Shown piece by piece: positions 26,778-36,071 of a stretch of DNA of 64,000 nucleotides. Source of the stretch: Pseudovibrio sp. Tun.PSC04-5.I4 (GTDB lineage: Bacteria; Pseudomonadota; Alphaproteobacteria; Rhizobiales; Stappiaceae); NCBI RefSeq assembly GCF_900104145.1, contig NZ_FNLB01000006.1:703001-767000 (forward strand). Reading direction: 5' to 3'. The notes below the pieces were generated by a model. That model was not told where the DNA came from and searched no databases. It was given only the letters and a program-made list of their open reading frames with translations. The number at the start of each line of letters is the position of its first letter. The stretch's first letter is position 1. The position numbers were made by a program, and so were the translations under genes.

Positions 26778-27845
26778 CTAAATACCAGCACGCTCCAGAA
26801 CATTGATCCAGTTTTTGTGAGCTATCTTGGAAATCAATTCCTCTCCAAAATCTGCTTTGCGGAAGACTTCAATTAAATTCGGAAGGCCCGCAACATCCTT
26901 GATGTCATTGGCAACCAGACACCCATCGAAATCTGACCCGATCGCAACTCCGTCTTCACCCAGTTTGTTGATCAGGTGGTCCGCATGACGCAGGATGACA
27001 TCCAACGGCATATCCGGGTCCATCTTGCCATCCGGGCGCAGGAAGAAGACAGCAAAGTTGATACCCACAAGCCCCTTCGTTTCGGCAATCGCATCAAGCT
27101 GCTTCTCGGTTAAGTTCCGAGACATTGGGCAGATATTGTAAACATTGGAGTGGCTGGCAACAATCGGCTTCTCGGTGATTTTGGCCAGATCCCAAAACCC
27201 TTTTTCGTTGAGGTGAGACACGTCAAGTTGAATGCCGCGCTGATTACACTGACGCACAAGTTCCTTGCCAAGGTCCGTGAGGCCGGGGCCGATATCAGGC
27301 GTTTGCTGGTATTCCATGGGAACACCATACCCAAAGATCGTCTCACGGCTCCATACGGGCCCTAAAGACCGCAGGCCGCGATTGTAAAGCAACTCCAGCG
27401 CTTCAAAGTCTTTGTCGATACACTCTGCGCCCTCAACATGGAGCATCATTGCCAGCTTGTCGGCAGCCATCGCTGATTTGATGTCTGAGGTGCTTCGGCA
27501 AATCCGAACTTCACCCTCTGAGGTGGCTTCTATCTCATAAGCGATATCGGTCAGCTTCAGTGTGTAATCCAATGCGATAGGCTGGGTTACTTCCACAAAG
27601 TGTTCAGGGCTTTTGAAATCAACTTCCTTGCCTTCCGCCGGCTTTTTCTGCTGAGAGGGAGTGAACATGGCAAACAATCCGCCTGCAAAACCACCTTTAC
27701 GGGCGCGGGGCAAATCGATGTGATCGTAACCAGCTTCCTCAAAGAAACTGCGTTCTTTGGGAGTGTTGGAGCGTCGCTCTAGTGAAAGCAGCGTATCGTT
27801 GTGTCCATCAAAAACAGGAACAAGGTTGGGCGTGGTCTCGGTCAT
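26778..27845 (-). CDS. membrane dipeptidase (peptidase family M19)
   Basis: A 355-residue dinuclear zinc dipeptidase of the renal-dipeptidase family, which splits dipeptides and often D-amino-acid dipeptides. The first zinc-binding pair is HxD in FDGHNDT (H15, D17). The bridging Glu is in HVEGAECI (about 130), and zinc His residues appear in DVSHLN and VASHSN. The start at 27845 has CGGAG upstream; the open frame to 27896 is less likely. No signal peptide is visible, so it is probably cytoplasmic and would cleave peptides brought in by the facing importer. Length is normal. Confidence 0.88.
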   Translation of the reverse strand: MTETTPNLVPVFDGHNDTLLSLERRSNTPKERSFFEEAGYDHIDLPRARKGGFAGGLFAMFTPSQQKKPAEGKEVDFKSPEHFVEVTQPIALDYTLKLTDIAYEIEATSEGEVRICRSTSDIKSAMAADKLAMMLHVEGAECIDKDFEALELLYNRGLRSLGPVWSRETIFGYGVPMEYQQTPDIGPGLTDLGKELVRQCNQRGIQLDVSHLNEKGFWDLAKITEKPIVASHSNVYNICPMSRNLTEKQLDAIAETKGLVGINFAVFFLRPDGKMDPDMPLDVILRHADHLINKLGEDGVAIGSDFDGCLVANDIKDVAGLPNLIEVFRKADFGEELISKIAHKNWINVLERAGI

Positions 27846-27993
27846 GATGTACTCCGAAATGGGATAGGGAGCGCTGGAAACACATATCGCGCCCAAAAAA
27901 ATACGAGATTATAATACCTAGTGAGGGTTCGGGTGCTTTGCAATTCGCTGAGGGATAAAGATTTCTCAACAATCACGTTGACGAACGGTCAAT

Positions 27994-28024
27994 AAAAAAG
28001 CGCAGATCAGTTTCCGCGCTTTTC
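27994..28024 (-). terminator. terminator for the hemolysin-III-like gene
   Basis: AAAAAGCGC / GCGCTTTT hairpin at the 3' side of the minus-strand gene. The T-run falls on the transcribed end. Its short stem makes it moderate rather than strong. Confidence 0.65.
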
Positions 28025-28045
28025 ATTGCGAGAGTTAGGGGCTGG

Positions 28046-28690
28046 CTAAACCAGACCGGGCAGGGCAACATCCACCATGATCATCGCAAAGTGACAGGCC
28101 GCCGCTGAAAGCACAAAACCATGCCAGATCGCATTTTGAAAGGGCAGGCTCTTCCAGATGTAAAACAGGGTGCCAACAGTATAAAGGCCACCACCTGTTG
28201 CCAGAAGCGTAAAGCCTGATATGGAAAGTTCATTGTAGATCGGAACAATCGCAAAAAAGCTCACCCAACCCATAGCCAGGTAAATCGGGACGGCTAATTT
28301 GTCCATCTTGTTGATATGCAAAATCTTAATTGCAGCACCAGCGATCGCACAGATCCAGATGCCGACCAGCATCAAGGTTCCAAGCCATCCGCCAAGAACC
28401 ATCAGACATAAAGGCGTATAGGTACCTGCAATCAGGAAATAGATCGCAGAATGATCAAGACGGCGCAAAAGACCAATCTTATTGTCTTTTTCCAAAATGT
28501 TGTAGGTTGCAGAGCAGATCAGCATAGCCAGAAGTGTACCTACATAAATGTAGATACTGAGTTGCCGTGCAAAATCATTGGCCGCCCACAAAACCATAAT
28601 AAAGGCTGTTGTTGCAGCTGCTCCAAATGCAATCCCCAAAATGTGGATGACGCCGTCAGCCACTCTCTCTGCGTAAGTTTCTTGCCTCAT
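28046..28690 (-). CDS. hemolysin III / PAQR-family membrane protein
   Basis: A 214-residue integral membrane protein with seven helices and the family pattern: RQETYAERVADGVIHILGI at the start, a mid-protein LRRLDHSAIYFLIAGTYTP segment, and a late IWHGFVLSAAACHFAM. The conserved His/Asp residues of these segments form the Zn site of PAQR proteins. Bacterial members are called hemolysin III but their role is unclear, and some act as ceramidase-like hydrolases. ATG 28690 follows a G-rich stretch; the longer frame to 28762 looks like leader sequence. Confidence 0.85.
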   Translation of the reverse strand: MRQETYAERVADGVIHILGIAFGAAATTAFIMVLWAANDFARQLSIYIYVGTLLAMLICSATYNILEKDNKIGLLRRLDHSAIYFLIAGTYTPLCLMVLGGWLGTLMLVGIWICAIAGAAIKILHINKMDKLAVPIYLAMGWVSFFAIVPIYNELSISGFTLLATGGGLYTVGTLFYIWKSLPFQNAIWHGFVLSAAACHFAMIMVDVALPGLV

Positions 28691-29162
28691 CCGCGCACAA
28701 TCCCCCCAACTTTCCCAAACTGTGTTCGACCACATAATGCAGGGCGCGGCCTTTGAACTCAACTATAACTAAGTTGAAATTTGGACATTTACTGGGCAAA
28801 TTTAAAAACGATAGGCCTTGCCCCTTGGAAATCGGGCATATCCAATTGCCAGTTTCATTCAGATGTGGCATTGCCTCTTATAGTTCCTCATAAGGAGCTG
28901 CTCTGGTTTGAAATACCTGCTGGGGCTTGTGGGAAAGAGCAGTCGGGTGATGTGTGCCTTTGCTATTTTCGCAAGAATCGGAGATTTTGCGCTTTCTTCC
29001 CAAGGAGCAGACGGAGACATTCATCAGGTTTGGCGTGATTGGCTTGTGCCAACATAATGGATCTGAAGGATGAAACGTCCGCGTAGCGCAGTTGTTAGAG
29101 TTAGTAGTGCCGGAACCTCGGTCAATCCCCTGCCTCTCAGGAGGCACAACAAGAGATTTTGA
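28691..29162. other. intergenic region; partial tRNA-like string only
   Basis: About 470 bases between divergent genes. Around 29079-29125 there is a string that looks like a tRNA D-arm (TAGCGCAGTTGTTAGAG) followed by a T-arm-like GGTCAATCCC, but the spacing is about eight bases too short and no anticodon arm forms. I treat it as coincidence or a remnant. No gene is supported. Confidence 0.4.
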
Positions 29163-30629
29163 ATGACGGTCAGCATCGAAATGGGTGTCAAACCTAATGG
29201 CACCTCCTCTGTTGTCGATCTTGAAGAATTGCTTGCAACACGCCTTCTTGTGCAGGGAAACTCAGGGTCGGGTAAATCCCACCTTTTGCGCAGGCTCATG
29301 GAGCAGAGCGCACCCTGGGTACAGCAGGTGGTGATTGACCCGGAAGGCGATTTTGTATCGCTGGCAGATGAATTTGGGCATGTGGTGATCGAGGCGACGA
29401 TGAATGATCGCGAACTCACCATGATTGCTGCACGTGTGCGCCAACACCGCATTTCCGTTATCCTGAATCTGGAACAACTTGAGCCGGACAAACAGCTTAA
29501 AGCTGCCGCTGCGTTCATGAATGGCCTGTTCGATTCAGAGCGCCAGTACTGGTATCCAGTTTTGGTTGTGGTTGATGAAGCCCAGCTGTTTGCACCTGCC
29601 GCCTCGGGTGATTTTGGCGAAGAAGCCCGACGCTTGTCCCTGATGGCAATGACCAACTTGATGTGCCGTGGCCGTAAGCGTGGTCTTGCTGGCATCATCG
29701 CGACGCAGCGCCTTGCAAAGCTGGCAAAGAACGTGGCCGCCGAAGCCTCCAACTTCCTCATGGGACGTACGTTCCTTGATATTGATATGGCCCGCGCCTC
29801 TGACTTGCTTGGTATGGATCGCCGTCAGGCAGAGCAGTTCCGTAACCTGGAACGGGGCCAATTCATCTCGCTCGGCCCTGCAATGACACGCCGCCCGCAA
29901 AAAGTGATCATCGGAGACGTTGTGACCGGCAGTCGCGGTGGATCTCCCAAGTTGATGCCGATGCCAAGTCAGCCGGTAGAAACTGCAGCAGAGCTGATCT
30001 TCACAGCGACTGAAAACGATCCTGTACTGAACAACAACCGGATCGCTGCACCTTCTGCAAAAGATGTGATGATGCAACTGTCTCATACAGCCGCAAGCAA
30101 CATGCAGGCGCAGCACAAGGAAGTCGTGGAAGCTGAGCCGGAAGATCTTTTCAATCTGGAAGAGAAAAACCAGCAATATAAAGAAATCATTGGTAAAATT
30201 CTGGAGGACCCAGAAGCCTCCTTCGCGCCTGTCTCACAGCTCTATCAGGATTTTCAGGTTCGTTGCCGTATTGACCGTCTGAAATCGCAGGACCTTGCCA
30301 AGTTCCGCAAACTCCTCTCTGTCGCCCGGGCTGGTGTCGGCAAAAAGGAAGTCGAAGACGTTGACTGGCAGCAGGCTGAAGTCGTTGCCGCCCAACTTCC
30401 TGAAGAGATGCGTGGTGTCTATCTCCTGCTCGCAAAAGCTGCAATGGCAGGGGAAGCGTGTCCGGCGGATCTGGATATCGCAAAAGCGTATGGTACGCGC
30501 TCACCGGGCAGGGCTCGTTGGTTGCTCACCCATATGGAAGAGCGTGGTTTCATTATCTGTGCCAGTGACTTGCGCGGAAATCGCATTGTGACCTTGCCAG
30601 ATATCGGCAAGCAGACCGCCACCAAGTAG
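29163..30629 (+). CDS. HerA-like ATP-binding protein (DUF87-type)
   Basis: A 488-residue P-loop ATPase of the HerA/FtsK branch. Walker A is GNSGSGKS (32-39), Walker B lies in VLVVVDEAQLF (about 134-144), and an arginine-rich motif (MCRGRKRGLAGIIATQR) follows, as in HerA-type DNA-translocating helicases. The C-terminal 170 residues are helical with a winged-helix-like end (GRARWLLTHMEERGFI). An in-frame stop directly before the ATG fixes the start; the ribosome-binding site is weak. No NurA nuclease gene is adjacent, so it may act in another DNA process. Alphaproteobacteria carry similar stand-alone proteins. Confidence 0.8.
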   Translation: MTVSIEMGVKPNGTSSVVDLEELLATRLLVQGNSGSGKSHLLRRLMEQSAPWVQQVVIDPEGDFVSLADEFGHVVIEATMNDRELTMIAARVRQHRISVILNLEQLEPDKQLKAAAAFMNGLFDSERQYWYPVLVVVDEAQLFAPAASGDFGEEARRLSLMAMTNLMCRGRKRGLAGIIATQRLAKLAKNVAAEASNFLMGRTFLDIDMARASDLLGMDRRQAEQFRNLERGQFISLGPAMTRRPQKVIIGDVVTGSRGGSPKLMPMPSQPVETAAELIFTATENDPVLNNNRIAAPSAKDVMMQLSHTAASNMQAQHKEVVEAEPEDLFNLEEKNQQYKEIIGKILEDPEASFAPVSQLYQDFQVRCRIDRLKSQDLAKFRKLLSVARAGVGKKEVEDVDWQQAEVVAAQLPEEMRGVYLLLAKAAMAGEACPADLDIAKAYGTRSPGRARWLLTHMEERGFIICASDLRGNRIVTLPDIGKQTATK

Positions 30630-30637
30630 AGACGCCT

Positions 30638-31507
30638 CTAGCGGCCATCTGGTAAGGAATGGCCGCCCACAGGTCCTTTGATCTCATCAAAGAACGTCGT
30701 TTCTGTGCTGCGTGAGCAGGTTGAGCAAAGGTGCGGCTTGTGAGGCAATGCATACTTCAGACAGCAAGCCTTGCGCCGGGGCGCATACTCAAGTCGGCCT
30801 TCATGGTTACGTTGCCGCCAAATAATGCCGCCACTGATCTTCTTTCCCAAACTCGCCAGATAAGCTCGCATCAAACCCGCAACGGCTGCTGGTTTTGCAC
30901 CATGGCGACGTAACACCAGCATTGGCGAAATGATGGAAACGGCAACCGTGGAATAGAACACGGAGGGCGGCACTTTTCTCTTGCCCAGCTCACGGTTAAA
31001 CACCTCGATGATCTCTTCAAAACAGATGGATAGCGCGAACAGTTCCGAAGGTCCCTGTGCTGGATCCAGTTCAACATCCTCCAGCATCAGCCGGGGGTCG
31101 TAATAGAGCTCTACCCATGGCGACTTGCTATGCAGGATAAAGCGCAGCTCACTGGATCGTGGTGCACGGCCTGAAAGCAGATAGGTGATGGAAAGCCTGT
31201 TTAAAATAGCTTGGCTGATGGACTTCATCGCCAGACTTGCTGCAATCTTGGTTGTTTGCGCGCCCTTATCCTCTTTGAAAAAGTGAATAAGATGCTCTGC
31301 AACAAGAGAAAAATTGCCATCAAAACCTGAAAAATCACGAAGCTCGGCAACCACCACATTGTGAGTGGGGTGCGTAATTGCTCGTGCAGAAACCAGCTTT
31401 CCTCCATCTGGATGAGCAGAGGTAAGCAGACCTGAAAACCGTGCGGGAATCCCGGCGTTTTCAGAGGTTGGAATATTTGGAAGCGGTTGGCTCGACGAAC
31501 CTGCCAA
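30638..31507 (-). CDS. FhuF-like ferric siderophore reductase
   Basis: A 289-residue protein with the C-terminal cysteine pattern of FhuF: CC (about 248-249) and CSTC (about 260-263) in RRKACCLKYALPHKPHLCSTC. This C-C-x10-C-x2-C set binds a [2Fe-2S] cluster and reduces iron bound to hydroxamate siderophores in the cytoplasm. The upstream domain is helical, with no signal peptide. The start is a TTG at 31507; no ATG exists before residue 90 or so. It faces the HerA-like gene with eight bases between stops. No siderophore biosynthesis or import gene is nearby. Confidence 0.72.
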   Translation of the reverse strand: MAGSSSQPLPNIPTSENAGIPARFSGLLTSAHPDGGKLVSARAITHPTHNVVVAELRDFSGFDGNFSLVAEHLIHFFKEDKGAQTTKIAASLAMKSISQAILNRLSITYLLSGRAPRSSELRFILHSKSPWVELYYDPRLMLEDVELDPAQGPSELFALSICFEEIIEVFNRELGKRKVPPSVFYSTVAVSIISPMLVLRRHGAKPAAVAGLMRAYLASLGKKISGGIIWRQRNHEGRLEYAPRRKACCLKYALPHKPHLCSTCSRSTETTFFDEIKGPVGGHSLPDGR

Positions 31508-31684
31508 TGCAAAACCTCAGATGCAGGAGTATCGGTAACGAGGCGTGCACGTCTGGCTAATGAGCTGGCTGAACATTACACAACAACACTTGTGCGCTTC
31601 TTAGCACAAAAACAAAGTCTACTGGAATGGTAGACTTTGCGCGCTGTGAGTAATGCACCTATTAGTTTCATTGCTTCGTTCGCA

Positions 31685-32602
31685 TCAGGTTTTTTTGAAC
31701 CGCTTTTCCCAAGCAAATTTCTCAGCAATCCAGATACCACCAAGCACGAGCGTGAGGGCAACACCGTGGTAAAGCGCGAACACTTCGCCCAGTAATAGGA
31801 TTGCCATGGCTGATGCAAAGACAGGAACGAGGTTGACAAAAACCCCGGCTCTGCTTGGACCAATCAGCTCGACGCCACGCATGAAAGACAACTGCGCAAG
31901 GAAAGAGGGGCACAGGGCAATATACAAAATAACCAGCCACCCCTGCGAGGTTGGCCAGGAAAGGGTTTCCTGACTGTATTCAACGCCGAGCATTGGAATG
32001 GATACCAGAGCAGCAACGAACGCCATAACCGCAAAGAAGGCGAGGGCTGGAACCTTAGGGCGGTTTCGCAGGGCCAGAGTATACCCGGCATAAAGGACTG
32101 CCGCGATCAACATGAGACCATCACCGGGATTGATCTGCATATTGAGCAGAATTGCGAGGCTTCCTTGGCAAGCGACCACAAGAACGCCGACCAGTGTAAG
32201 AACAATTCCAAACAACTGAACCAACGTGACCCGTGAACCAAATAGGAAAAATGCCCCGATCACCACGATCATTGGGATGGAGCCCTGCAAAATGCCCATG
32301 TTCAGAGCCGTGGTGTTGTGAGCTGCCAGATAAAACAATCCGTTGAAACCGGAAAAGCCAAAAGCTGCCATGAGTGCGATGCTGATCAGGTGAGGCCTGA
32401 TGTTGGCCCAATGTTCAATCAGGTCTCGCCACGCGATGAAGCCCATCAAAACAGCAACAATCGTCCATCTCAAAAAGACAATAACCATCGGCGACACGTG
32501 CCCGACAGCAAGCTGGCTCGCCACGGCGTTTCCGCTCCACATAAGCGTGGTCAACACCAAAAGCAGCATAGGTCTGCTGTAGAGGCCTGTGAAAAATGGC
32601 AT
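31685..32602 (-). CDS. EamA-family (DMT) transporter
   Basis: A 305-residue inner-membrane protein with ten helices in two EamA repeats. The first repeat opens with LLLVLTTLMWSGNAVASQL and ends at FLFGSRVTLVQLFGIVLTL; the second spans from GLMLIAAVLYAGYTLALRN to LGGIWIAEKF. DMT proteins move amino acids, nucleosides or other small metabolites, usually outward. ATG 32602 opens a normal first helix. It stands alone and diverges from glcB. Substrate unknown. Confidence 0.87.
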   Translation of the reverse strand: MPFFTGLYSRPMLLLVLTTLMWSGNAVASQLAVGHVSPMVIVFLRWTIVAVLMGFIAWRDLIEHWANIRPHLISIALMAAFGFSGFNGLFYLAAHNTTALNMGILQGSIPMIVVIGAFFLFGSRVTLVQLFGIVLTLVGVLVVACQGSLAILLNMQINPGDGLMLIAAVLYAGYTLALRNRPKVPALAFFAVMAFVAALVSIPMLGVEYSQETLSWPTSQGWLVILYIALCPSFLAQLSFMRGVELIGPSRAGVFVNLVPVFASAMAILLLGEVFALYHGVALTLVLGGIWIAEKFAWEKRFKKT

Positions 32603-32956
32603 GAAGTTTGTCCGTTAATGATCCGGCAGAGGAAGAGGCGATGCCAGAATGATGCGTACACAGTTCGCTCCGTTCACGATATTTTGCAAGGTTAATTTCC
32701 GCAAGCGCTGTAGAGGTTTCATCAATAAAGCTCAAAATTTTGCCTAAAACCTGCTGAAATTCCATCAAATTGACCAAAACATAGGCTCTGCTGGCAAAAA
32801 CTCGGGAGGCTTTGAATTTTCATAGCGTTTCGCACTGGTGAGAACCGAATTGATGCATTGAAACTTGAGATTGAATTTGCGAGGGTCTGTGCTGAATGAA
32901 TTGAATTGCAGGATGTGACGGCTAATCCTGCACAAAAAGATAATATGAGGGGACCC
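32603..32956. other. divergent intergenic region before glcB
   Basis: About 350 bases with no gene. It holds the glcB promoter and that of the EamA gene. I found no clear operator. Confidence 0.5.
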
Positions 32957-35140
32957 ATGTCGCAGAGAGTTAGCGTTGCATCGCTTCAAGTTGCACCTGA
33001 ACTGTTTAAGTTCATTGAAAAGGAAGCTCTGCCTGGAACAGGTGTGAGCTCTGATCAGTTTTGGGACGGCTTTTCCAAGATCATTAAAGATCTGACGCCA
33101 AAAAACCGCGAACTTCTGGAAACCCGTGAAACCCTGCAGACGCAGATTGACGAATGGCACAAAGCCAATCCGGGTGCTATCGATCTGGAAGCCTATAAGG
33201 CGTTCCTGAAGGAAATCGGATACCTCCAGGAAGAAGGCGAAAGCTTTGATGTAGATTCCGACAATGTAGATCCGGAAATCGCAGAACTTGCCGGACCACA
33301 GCTTGTCGTTCCAGTCATGAACGCCCGTTACGCACTCAACGCCGCAAACGCACGCTGGGGCTCACTTTATGATGCGCTCTACGGCACGGATGCCATGGGC
33401 AGCTCCCCACAGGCTGGCGGATACAATGCGCAGCGTGGCGCAGAAGTTATCGCCTTTGCGCGTAAAAAGCTCGACGAAGCTTTGCCGCTGGATGAAGGCA
33501 GTTGGGTTGATGTCACCGAATTCGCCATTTTAGGCGGATCATTGGCTTTGACGCTGGTGAATGAAGATATGGCTGGCCTTCAGGATCCACTTGGCTTTGT
33601 GGGATACACCGGAAGTAAAGACGAACCTAAATCCATTCTGCTTCAGAAAAACGGTCTGCACTTTGATGTGTTGTTTGACCGATCCAGCCCCATTGGATCA
33701 GTAGATAAAGCAGGCATCAGCGACATCATTCTTGAATCCGCAGTCTCCACCATTGTGGACTGTGAGGATTCTGTTGCAGCCGTAGACGGTGAAGACAAAG
33801 CACTCGCCTACCACAACTGGCTCGGCCTTATGAGCGGCAACCTCAAAGAGACCGTTAAAAAGGGCGAGCGCACAATTACGCGGCAACTTAATGCTGATCG
33901 CATCTATACCGATGCGCAAGGAGACCAACTGGCACTTAAAGGCCGTTCTCTCATGCTGGTGCGCAACGTTGGTCATCTCATGACCAACCCGGCCATATTA
34001 GATGAAGACGGCAATGAGGTCTTTGAGGGCCTGATGGATGCCATGGTGACGTCCCTGTGCGCGATCCACGACATTGGCCTGCGGGAAGGTGCTACGGTTC
34101 GTAACATGAACTCCGTTTCAGGGTCCGTTTACATCGTAAAACCGAAGATGCACGGACCAGAGGAAGTTGCCTTCGCAAACACACTGTTTGAGCGTGTTGA
34201 AGATGTGCTGGAGCTTCCGCGCAATACCCTCAAAATGGGTATTATGGATGAAGAGCGCCGCACCACAATCAACCTCAAAGAGTGTATCCGCGCTGCAAAG
34301 TCTCGTGTTTGCTTCATCAACACCGGCTTCCTCGACAGAACCGGCGATGAGATGCATACATCCATGGAAGCGGGCCCAATGATCCGCAAAGCGGACATGA
34401 AGCAGTCCGCATGGATCACCGCCTATGAGAACCACAACGTAGATACCGGTCTTGCGTGCGGTCTGCGTGAGCATGCGCAAATCGGCAAAGGCATGTGGGC
34501 CATGCCAGATCTGATGCATGCTATGTTGGAGCAAAAGATAGGTCACCCGAAAGCCGGTGCTAACACCGCTTGGGTTCCCTCTCCAACAGCGGCAACGCTG
34601 CATGCACTGCATTACCATCAGATCTGCGTGCCTGCGGTTCAGGAAGAACTGTCCACCCGCACACCTGCCAAGCTGGATGATATTCTGTCCATTCCGGTTG
34701 CAACCAATCCAAACTGGACACCGGAAGATATTCAGGCTGAGATCGACAACAACGCGCAGGGCATCCTCGGCTACGTTGTTCGTTGGGTGGAGCAGGGCAT
34801 CGGTTGTTCCAAGGTTCCAGACATCAACAATGTGGAACTGATGGAAGATCGCGCGACCTGCCGCATTTCCTCTCAGCACATTGCCAACTGGCTGCATCAC
34901 AACGTCTGCTCACGAGAGCAAGCGATGGAAACCATGAAGCGCATGGCAGCTGTGGTGGATAGTCAAAATGCTGGTGACGCTGCCTACCACAACATGGCTC
35001 CTGACTTTGAAAACTCGGTCGCCTTCCAAGCAGCCTGTGATCTTGTGTTCAAAGGACGCGTTCAGCCAAGTGGCTACACAGAACCTGTTCTGCACAAGCG
35101 CCGCTTGGAAGCAAAAGCTAAGTTTGCGGTTTCTGCATAA
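32957..35140 (+). CDS. glcB: malate synthase G
   Basis: A 727-residue enzyme that joins acetyl-CoA and glyoxylate into malate. Its size and single-chain layout mark the G isoform. Conserved stretches include DCEDSVAAVDGEDK (about 275), the GRSLMLVRNVGHLM segment (about 330) and the late GLREHAQIGKGMWAMPD (about 505). GAGGGGA at 32947-32953 fixes ATG 32957, and the open frame upstream from 32906 is leader. No isocitrate lyase gene is in this window. Together with the methylmalonyl-CoA genes the strain can handle C2 and C3 acyl-CoA units, but that link is inference. Confidence 0.95.
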   Translation: MSQRVSVASLQVAPELFKFIEKEALPGTGVSSDQFWDGFSKIIKDLTPKNRELLETRETLQTQIDEWHKANPGAIDLEAYKAFLKEIGYLQEEGESFDVDSDNVDPEIAELAGPQLVVPVMNARYALNAANARWGSLYDALYGTDAMGSSPQAGGYNAQRGAEVIAFARKKLDEALPLDEGSWVDVTEFAILGGSLALTLVNEDMAGLQDPLGFVGYTGSKDEPKSILLQKNGLHFDVLFDRSSPIGSVDKAGISDIILESAVSTIVDCEDSVAAVDGEDKALAYHNWLGLMSGNLKETVKKGERTITRQLNADRIYTDAQGDQLALKGRSLMLVRNVGHLMTNPAILDEDGNEVFEGLMDAMVTSLCAIHDIGLREGATVRNMNSVSGSVYIVKPKMHGPEEVAFANTLFERVEDVLELPRNTLKMGIMDEERRTTINLKECIRAAKSRVCFINTGFLDRTGDEMHTSMEAGPMIRKADMKQSAWITAYENHNVDTGLACGLREHAQIGKGMWAMPDLMHAMLEQKIGHPKAGANTAWVPSPTAATLHALHYHQICVPAVQEELSTRTPAKLDDILSIPVATNPNWTPEDIQAEIDNNAQGILGYVVRWVEQGIGCSKVPDINNVELMEDRATCRISSQHIANWLHHNVCSREQAMETMKRMAAVVDSQNAGDAAYHNMAPDFENSVAFQAACDLVFKGRVQPSGYTEPVLHKRRLEAKAKFAVSA

Positions 35141-35146
35141 TTAATT

Positions 35147-35184
35147 AGGGTCTTGCGCAACTCACAAAAGCTGCGCAAGACCCT
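35147..35184 (+). repeat. 13-base inverted repeat after glcB
   Basis: AGGGTCTTGCGCA (35147-35159) pairs exactly with TGCGCAAGACCCT (35172-35184). No T-run follows on the plus strand, so it is a likely transcript end or stabilising hairpin but not a textbook terminator. Confidence 0.6.
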
Positions 35185-35207
35185 CGAGTACGTCTCTGCT
35201 TTTCGCA

Positions 35208-35876
35208 TTAAGTTGAAGTGTTCTCCTGCGGCACAAGATGCGTAAAGCCGCCAAAATCTCCATTACTGAGATTGATTGTATTGCTATCAAATTCAGTCCC
35301 TGAAATTTTGACCGGTGAGCCTTGGAGAATGTTCCACTTTCTGGAAGCTCTGAACTCCTGATAATTGTGGAAGCCCTGTGACTGGCTCAACCACGTGAAA
35401 TCCACCAGTCCATCCTTCAACGCGTTTTCACAGATCAAACCATTGGCGTAAACGCCGATCTTGTAAGGATTTCCTGCTGCTTTGAAGACAGCCATAATTG
35501 CCTGCAAATAGGGGGCGATGGAGTGGACATAATCGTAGTAGGACGCATCATAATCGACAGTAAAGTAGATGCCTGACCCCTCCGGCTGCGAGATGATTGT
35601 CTGTGCTTGACGAAGAGCTTCGCGAGCTTGCTGCTTGCCAGCAGCTTCAGTAAAGGCGGAGGGCTTGTCATTGCTGTCTTCATAAATCGTAATCACGGAC
35701 AATCCGGCAGAGATGAGTTGCTGTGCCTCGGTCCGTTGCAGCCGTTTCCATTTGGAAAAGGAGTAGTAGCGCCCAACGGCCTTATAGCCCTTTTTTGCGA
35801 TCGCGCTGGCAAGCACTTCCACATTTGCAGCTGTATCAACGGCAGGTTCGGTCTTGATGCCAAGTTCATCGGTCAT
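35208..35876 (-). CDS. DUF1906 (Rv2525c-like, glycoside-hydrolase-like) protein, copy 1
   Basis: A 222-residue protein of the DUF1906 family, a TIM-barrel fold related to GH25-type lysozymes. Visible conserved stretches are VGRYYSFSKWKRL (about 35-47), LSVITIYEDSN (about 59-69), the barrel strand GSGIYFTVDYDAS (about 99-111) and a late WNILQGSPVKISG. No signal peptide is seen, so it acts inside the cell or leaves by another route. It is a paralogue of the neighbouring gene and shares its upstream region. The mRNA can fold a hairpin that covers the AGAG before ATG. Glycan target unknown. Confidence 0.82.
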   Translation of the reverse strand: MTDELGIKTEPAVDTAANVEVLASAIAKKGYKAVGRYYSFSKWKRLQRTEAQQLISAGLSVITIYEDSNDKPSAFTEAAGKQQAREALRQAQTIISQPEGSGIYFTVDYDASYYDYVHSIAPYLQAIMAVFKAAGNPYKIGVYANGLICENALKDGLVDFTWLSQSQGFHNYQEFRASRKWNILQGSPVKISGTEFDSNTINLSNGDFGGFTHLVPQENTST

Positions 35877-35880
35877 TTTT

Positions 35881-35960
35881 TCTCTGCTTTTTCTTGTTGT
35901 TTGCAGAGGTGACGCATGAGGGAAAACGACTGTGAGAGATCGCGATCCGCTATAGTTAGC
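35881..35960 (-). promoter_or_regulatory. duplicated leader of DUF1906 copy 1
   Basis: About 80 bases resembling those upstream of copy 2 (36736-36816). The shared parts include TCTCTGCTTTTT, GCAGAG, GTGAGAGAT and CTATRGTTAG. In the minus-strand mRNA, CTCTGC and GCAGAG can pair, placing the AGAG ribosome-binding stretch in a stem five bases before ATG. Confidence 0.55.
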
Positions 35961-36071
35961 AAAACGCTACATATTGATTTGAAGTGGGATGGGGAAGTTC
36001 ACACCCGTGCGCAGCTTTAATCTGACTGCACACGAATGCCCTAAACGGTTAGGCTGACCTCAACAGCAATA

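Noticed and set aside
34118..34900. 260-codon minus-strand frame within glcB
   Set aside because: Shadow of malate synthase G; no motif, no ribosome-binding site.
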